Part shown: positions 60,968 through 64,000 of the stretch, piece by piece
Layout: each line of letters starts with the position of its first letter
Position numbering within the stretch: the stretch's first letter is position 1
Source of the DNA: Bradyrhizobium sp. ARR65
GTDB taxonomy: Bacteria > Pseudomonadota > Alphaproteobacteria > Rhizobiales > Xanthobacteraceae
Direction of reading: 5' to 3'
Assembly: GCF_000472385.1 (NCBI RefSeq)
Contig: NZ_AWZU01000035.1
Coordinates: forward strand, 1-64,000
Length of the DNA stretch: 64,000 bases
Position numbers and translations under genes: made by a program
Notes under the pieces: model-generated
Told to the model about the DNA's origin: nothing
Seen by the model: the letters and a program-made list of their open reading frames with translations, nothing else
The model's database searches: none

Positions 60968-62163
60968 TTCAATAACCCGCCGCCGATCTTCGGCGGATGC
61001 GCGCGCAGCGCCTCTTCGTTCGGCTCGGTGCCCCAGCCGGGCCGGCTCGGGATGATGAGGTGACCGTCGACGATCTCGGGAACGTGCGTGAAAAGTTCGT
61101 CATCCCAAGCTAACCGATCGATGTCGATTTCCATGATGCGAAGGTTCGGTACAGCCGCGCAGAAATGCGCGTTCATCATGGAGCAGAGATGTCCATAGAA
61201 ATTATGCGGAGCGACATTGACCTCGTGCGCTTCGGCGCTGGCGGCGATCTTCATCGATTGCCACACGCCATTCCATGGCGTGTCGATGATCGCGACATCC
61301 ATTGCCTGTTCGCGGAAATAGGGCAGAAATTCGCGCAGGCCCAACAGCGTCTCGCAGGATGAGATCGGGTGTGGGCTTCGGCGCCGGATGTATCCGAGCG
61401 CCTCGGGGCTGAAACTATCGATTTCGATCCAGAACATGTCGAGATCGGCGATCTCGCGCAGGATCTTTAAGTAGCCTTCGGTCTTGGCGTTGAAATTGAG
61501 GTCGAGCAGGATATCGACATCAGGCCCGGCACCGTCGCGGATGGCTTCCAGATGCATGCGCAAATCGCGCAGCACGTTGCGCTCGACATTGATTGCGGGC
61601 TGGAACGGCGAGCCGAAGCCGGGGCGCCAGCCGATGGGCTTGCCACCGTCATAGGTGAAGATGTTGGTCTTCAGCGCGGTGAACTTCTTCTCGCGAACCT
61701 CGCGCCCGATCGCCTTGACGCCGTCGAGCGTTTCGATGGCGGGCTTGTACCAGGCCGGATGATTGATCCGCCAGGTCGCGCAGTGCGACCAGTAGACCCG
61801 AATGCGATCGCGGATCTTGCCGCCGAGCAATTCGTAGCAGGGCACGTCCAGTAGTTTTGCCTTGGCGTCGAGCATCGCGTTTTCGAGCGCGCCGAGCGCC
61901 TGGGCGACAACCCCGCCGGCGGCGGGGCGTGTCGCCGCAAACAGTTCGGCATAAATCCGCTCATGCTCAAAGGCGTCCTGTCCCACGATACGCCCCGAGA
62001 GCCGCTGGACCGCCGCGCTCACGCCGGGTGAGCCGAAACCCTCGTCATATTCGCTCCAGCCGACCACGCCATCATCGGTTGTAAGCTTGACGAAATGGTA
62101 ATTCCGCCAACCTGCATCGCAGGTCAGAAGTTCGACATTTGTGATTTTGGATGTTTTGGTCAT
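60949..62163 (-). CDS. Mandelate racemase/muconate-lactonising enzyme family protein
   Basis: The 404-residue protein has the enolase-superfamily capping domain (WSEYDEGFGSPGVSAAVQRL) and the barrel metal ligands DLNFN (Asp), WIEIDSF (Glu) and SSCETLLG (Glu). These acid-sugar dehydratases or racemases use Mg2+ to abstract an alpha proton. The specific substrate is not predictable. The ATG at 62163 has an AAAGGAAACG site. Confidence 0.85.
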   Translation of the reverse strand: MTKTSKITNVELLTCDAGWRNYHFVKLTTDDGVVGWSEYDEGFGSPGVSAAVQRLSGRIVGQDAFEHERIYAELFAATRPAAGGVVAQALGALENAMLDAKAKLLDVPCYELLGGKIRDRIRVYWSHCATWRINHPAWYKPAIETLDGVKAIGREVREKKFTALKTNIFTYDGGKPIGWRPGFGSPFQPAINVERNVLRDLRMHLEAIRDGAGPDVDILLDLNFNAKTEGYLKILREIADLDMFWIEIDSFSPEALGYIRRRSPHPISSCETLLGLREFLPYFREQAMDVAIIDTPWNGVWQSMKIAASAEAHEVNVAPHNFYGHLCSMMNAHFCAAVPNLRIMEIDIDRLAWDDELFTHVPEIVDGHLIIPSRPGWGTEPNEEALRAHPPKIGGGLLNYGRKA

Positions 62164-62424
62164 GGCGTTTCCTTTGGATTTTTTCATTATGCCGAGGCTT
62201 GCGTCCGTAATCCATACTCGAGCCTGCAAACCAGACCACCCCAGTCTCGGATCGGGAGTCCCACCGCGACGGTCCCGATACCACGCCGTCAATGAACGGG
62301 TAACCGGGTCTCGCCATCATTCGTAAAGTTTTCGTTCAGAAGCTGTTCAGGCCTGTCCCGCCAAACTCGTCGAACTTAGGTAGGGATTGTCACAACGCAG
62401 CGGTAATCGCCGATTGGCCGCTCC

Positions 62425-64000
62425 ATGAGTATCAAAGCTGCTTCGAAAGCCTGCCGGGGACAACGGCGTCGGTGGACAAGTCTGGCCGGCATTGTATCGG
62501 TGTTTGGCACCGTGCCCGCCAATGCCGGCGGGCTCAACGCCCACGATTTGGCGCTGCTGGATCGGCTGACCTGGGGCGTCAACGTCTCGAGCGCTGCGCA
62601 TTTGCAGGCGATCGGCACGGAGCGGTGGCTGCAGGAGCAGTTGCATCCGACTGCGAACGTGGCGCTGCCTGCCGCCGTGAAGGCGCAGATCGAGGCGATG
62701 CCGGATGTCCACAAGTTTCCGTTCGATGTGATGGTCGCATTCGACCAGCAGGCCAAGAGCGCCAACCAGGTCATCGATCCCGATCAGAAGAAGGCGGCGC
62801 AGCAGGTTTTCCAACAGGCCATGAGCGATCGCGCCAAGCAGGCCGCGGCGCGCACCATCCTGCGCGCACTTTATGCGCCGGACCAGTTGCGCGAACGCAT
62901 GACCTGGTTCTGGGTCAACCACTTCAACGTGCATCAATACAAGGGCAACATCCGTATCCTCGTCGGCGATTATGTCGACAACGCCATCCGGCCCCATGCG
63001 CTCGGCAGGTTCCGAGATCTCTTGTCTGCGACGCTGCGCCATCCGGCGATGCTGCGTTATCTCGACAATGCCGATAATGCGGTCGGTCATCTGAACGAGA
63101 ACTACGCGCGCGAGATCATGGAACTGCACACAATGGGCGTAGGCTCGGGCTACACGCAAGCAGACGTCGAAGCGCTGGCGCGAATTTTGACAGGCGTCGG
63201 CATCGACGCGAAGCCCGAAGATCCCAAGCTCAAATTGGAGCTGCAGTCGCAGCTCGTGCGCGAAGGAGCCTTTGAATTCAATCCGGCGCGGCACGATTAT
63301 GGCGACAAGACGCTGCTGGGACATCTGATCAAGGGACGAGGGCTCGCCGAGGTCGATGAAGCGCTCAACATTCTCGTCCATCATCCGGCGACCGCGGTGC
63401 ATCTGTCGAGGCAGATCGCAACCTATTTCGTCTCGGACAATCCGCCCGATTCGCTAGTTCAGAAGATGGCGCAAGCTTTCAGAACCAGCGACGGGGATAT
63501 TGCCGCGGTGCTTGCCACCATGGTCGAGGCGCCGGAATTTGCGGCCTCGTTGAAGCCGGGCGCGAGGTTGAAGGACCCGATCCACTATGTGCTGTCGGCA
63601 GTTCGCCTGGCATATGACGATAAGGTCATCCTGAACACCTCGCCCATCCAGGGCTGGCTCAATCGGATGGGGGAGGGTCTGTTCAACCACGAGACGCCAG
63701 ACGGTTATGCCATGACGTCGGCGTCCTGGAATGGGCCCGGGCAGATGATGGTGCGCTTCGAGATCGCGCGGCAGATCGGCTCAGGCTCCGCTGGCCTGTT
63801 CAAGGCCGAAGTGCCGAATGCAATCGATCAGCCGGCATTTCCGCTGATTCAGAATGCGCTCTACTTCAATGGACTGCGCCAGACCCTGGGGCCCGCAGAA
63901 TGCGCTCTACTTCAATGGACTGCGCCAGACCCTGGGGCCCGCGACGCTGGCCGCGCTGGACAAGGCAGTCTCGCCGCAGGACTGGAATACGCTGTTTTTG
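62425..64000 (+). pseudogene. DUF1800 family protein gene, frameshifted by a tandem duplication and cut by the window edge
   Basis: From ATG 62425 the frame encodes a DUF1800 protein with a signal-like start (WTSLAGIVSVFGTVPANAGG), MTWFWVNHFNVH, LNENYAREIMELHTMGVGSG and DVEALARILTGVG. These are strong DUF1800 marks; such genes are often next to a DUF1501 gene. At 63850-63942 a 46-bp tandem duplication shifts the frame. Removing one copy restores the family-like TLGPATLAALDKAVSPQDWN. The gene is therefore broken near its 3-prime end, or the duplication is a sequencing/assembly error. The stop lies outside the window. Confidence 0.75.
63850..63942. repeat. Perfect 46-bp tandem duplication
   Basis: Bases 63851-63896 are repeated exactly at 63897-63942; the identity spans 47 nt at period 46. 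Because 46 is not a multiple of three, it disrupts the DUF1800 reading frame. Confidence 0.95.

Noticed and set aside
62347..63402. 351-codon frame on the reverse strand
   Set aside because: Antisense to the DUF1800 gene, whose motifs are clear.

Overview
The window looks like chromosomal DNA of an alphaproteobacterium of the Bradyrhizobium type. This rests on gene content (ureide degradation, C-P lyase, GcrA, phasin, OpgC, a DctA with a sigma-54 promoter), high GC content with dense overlapping antisense open frames, and Bradyrhizobium-like intergenic palindromic repeats. No rRNA, tRNA, CRISPR array or intact prophage was found. The genus is inferred; no database was searched.

Layout. 1-1.3 kb: cut-off IS110-family recombinase gene, its noncoding flank and a dispersed repeat. 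1.5-14.3 kb: purine/ureide catabolism, with DUF3830 protein, allantoinase (PuuE), an OHCU decarboxylase/HIU hydrolase fusion, a two-gene xanthine dehydrogenase, 8-oxoguanine deaminase, an outer-membrane channel, a nucleoside/guanine deaminase preceded by the decayed end of an ABC ATPase gene, and allantoate amidohydrolase. 14.5-17.3 kb: C4-dicarboxylate carrier DctA with a sigma-54 promoter, and an MscS channel.

17.3-31 kb: a complete C-P lyase (phosphonate) locus. A leftward arm carries a hexapeptide-repeat protein, a PhnM-like hydrolase and a DUF1045 2H phosphoesterase. A rightward arm carries phnC-D-E1-E2, then phnF (reverse), then phnG-H-I-J-K-L-M-N, mostly with ATGA stop/start overlaps. 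Pho-box-like repeats with 11-bp period lie in both regulatory gaps, and a perfect 14-bp-arm palindrome lies between phnF and phnG. A betaine-lipid synthesis gene (btaA) at 33.6 kb extends the phosphate-starvation theme.

31-43 kb: small conserved proteins, a YbhN-like membrane protein, an SMR transporter, a triheme cytochrome plus 2Fe-2S plus molybdenum hydroxylase operon, a quinone oxidoreductase and an MFS transporter. 43-45.4 kb: an S24/LexA-like repressor divergent from GcrA, with shared operator-like repeats. 45.5-60.1 kb: SPW protein, a BamA paralogue, phasin, cytochrome c, OpgC, arginase, FAD monooxygenase and a SoxCD-like sulfite dehydrogenase pair. 60.6-64 kb: a small membrane protein, an enolase-superfamily enzyme, and a DUF1800 gene broken by a 46-bp tandem duplication close to the window end.

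The strongest leads for new biology are the DUF3830 gene translationally coupled to allantoinase, the dual Pho/PhnF control region with its long operator, the S24 repressor/GcrA operator set, the ABC-ATPase remnant, and the tandem duplication in the DUF1800 gene.
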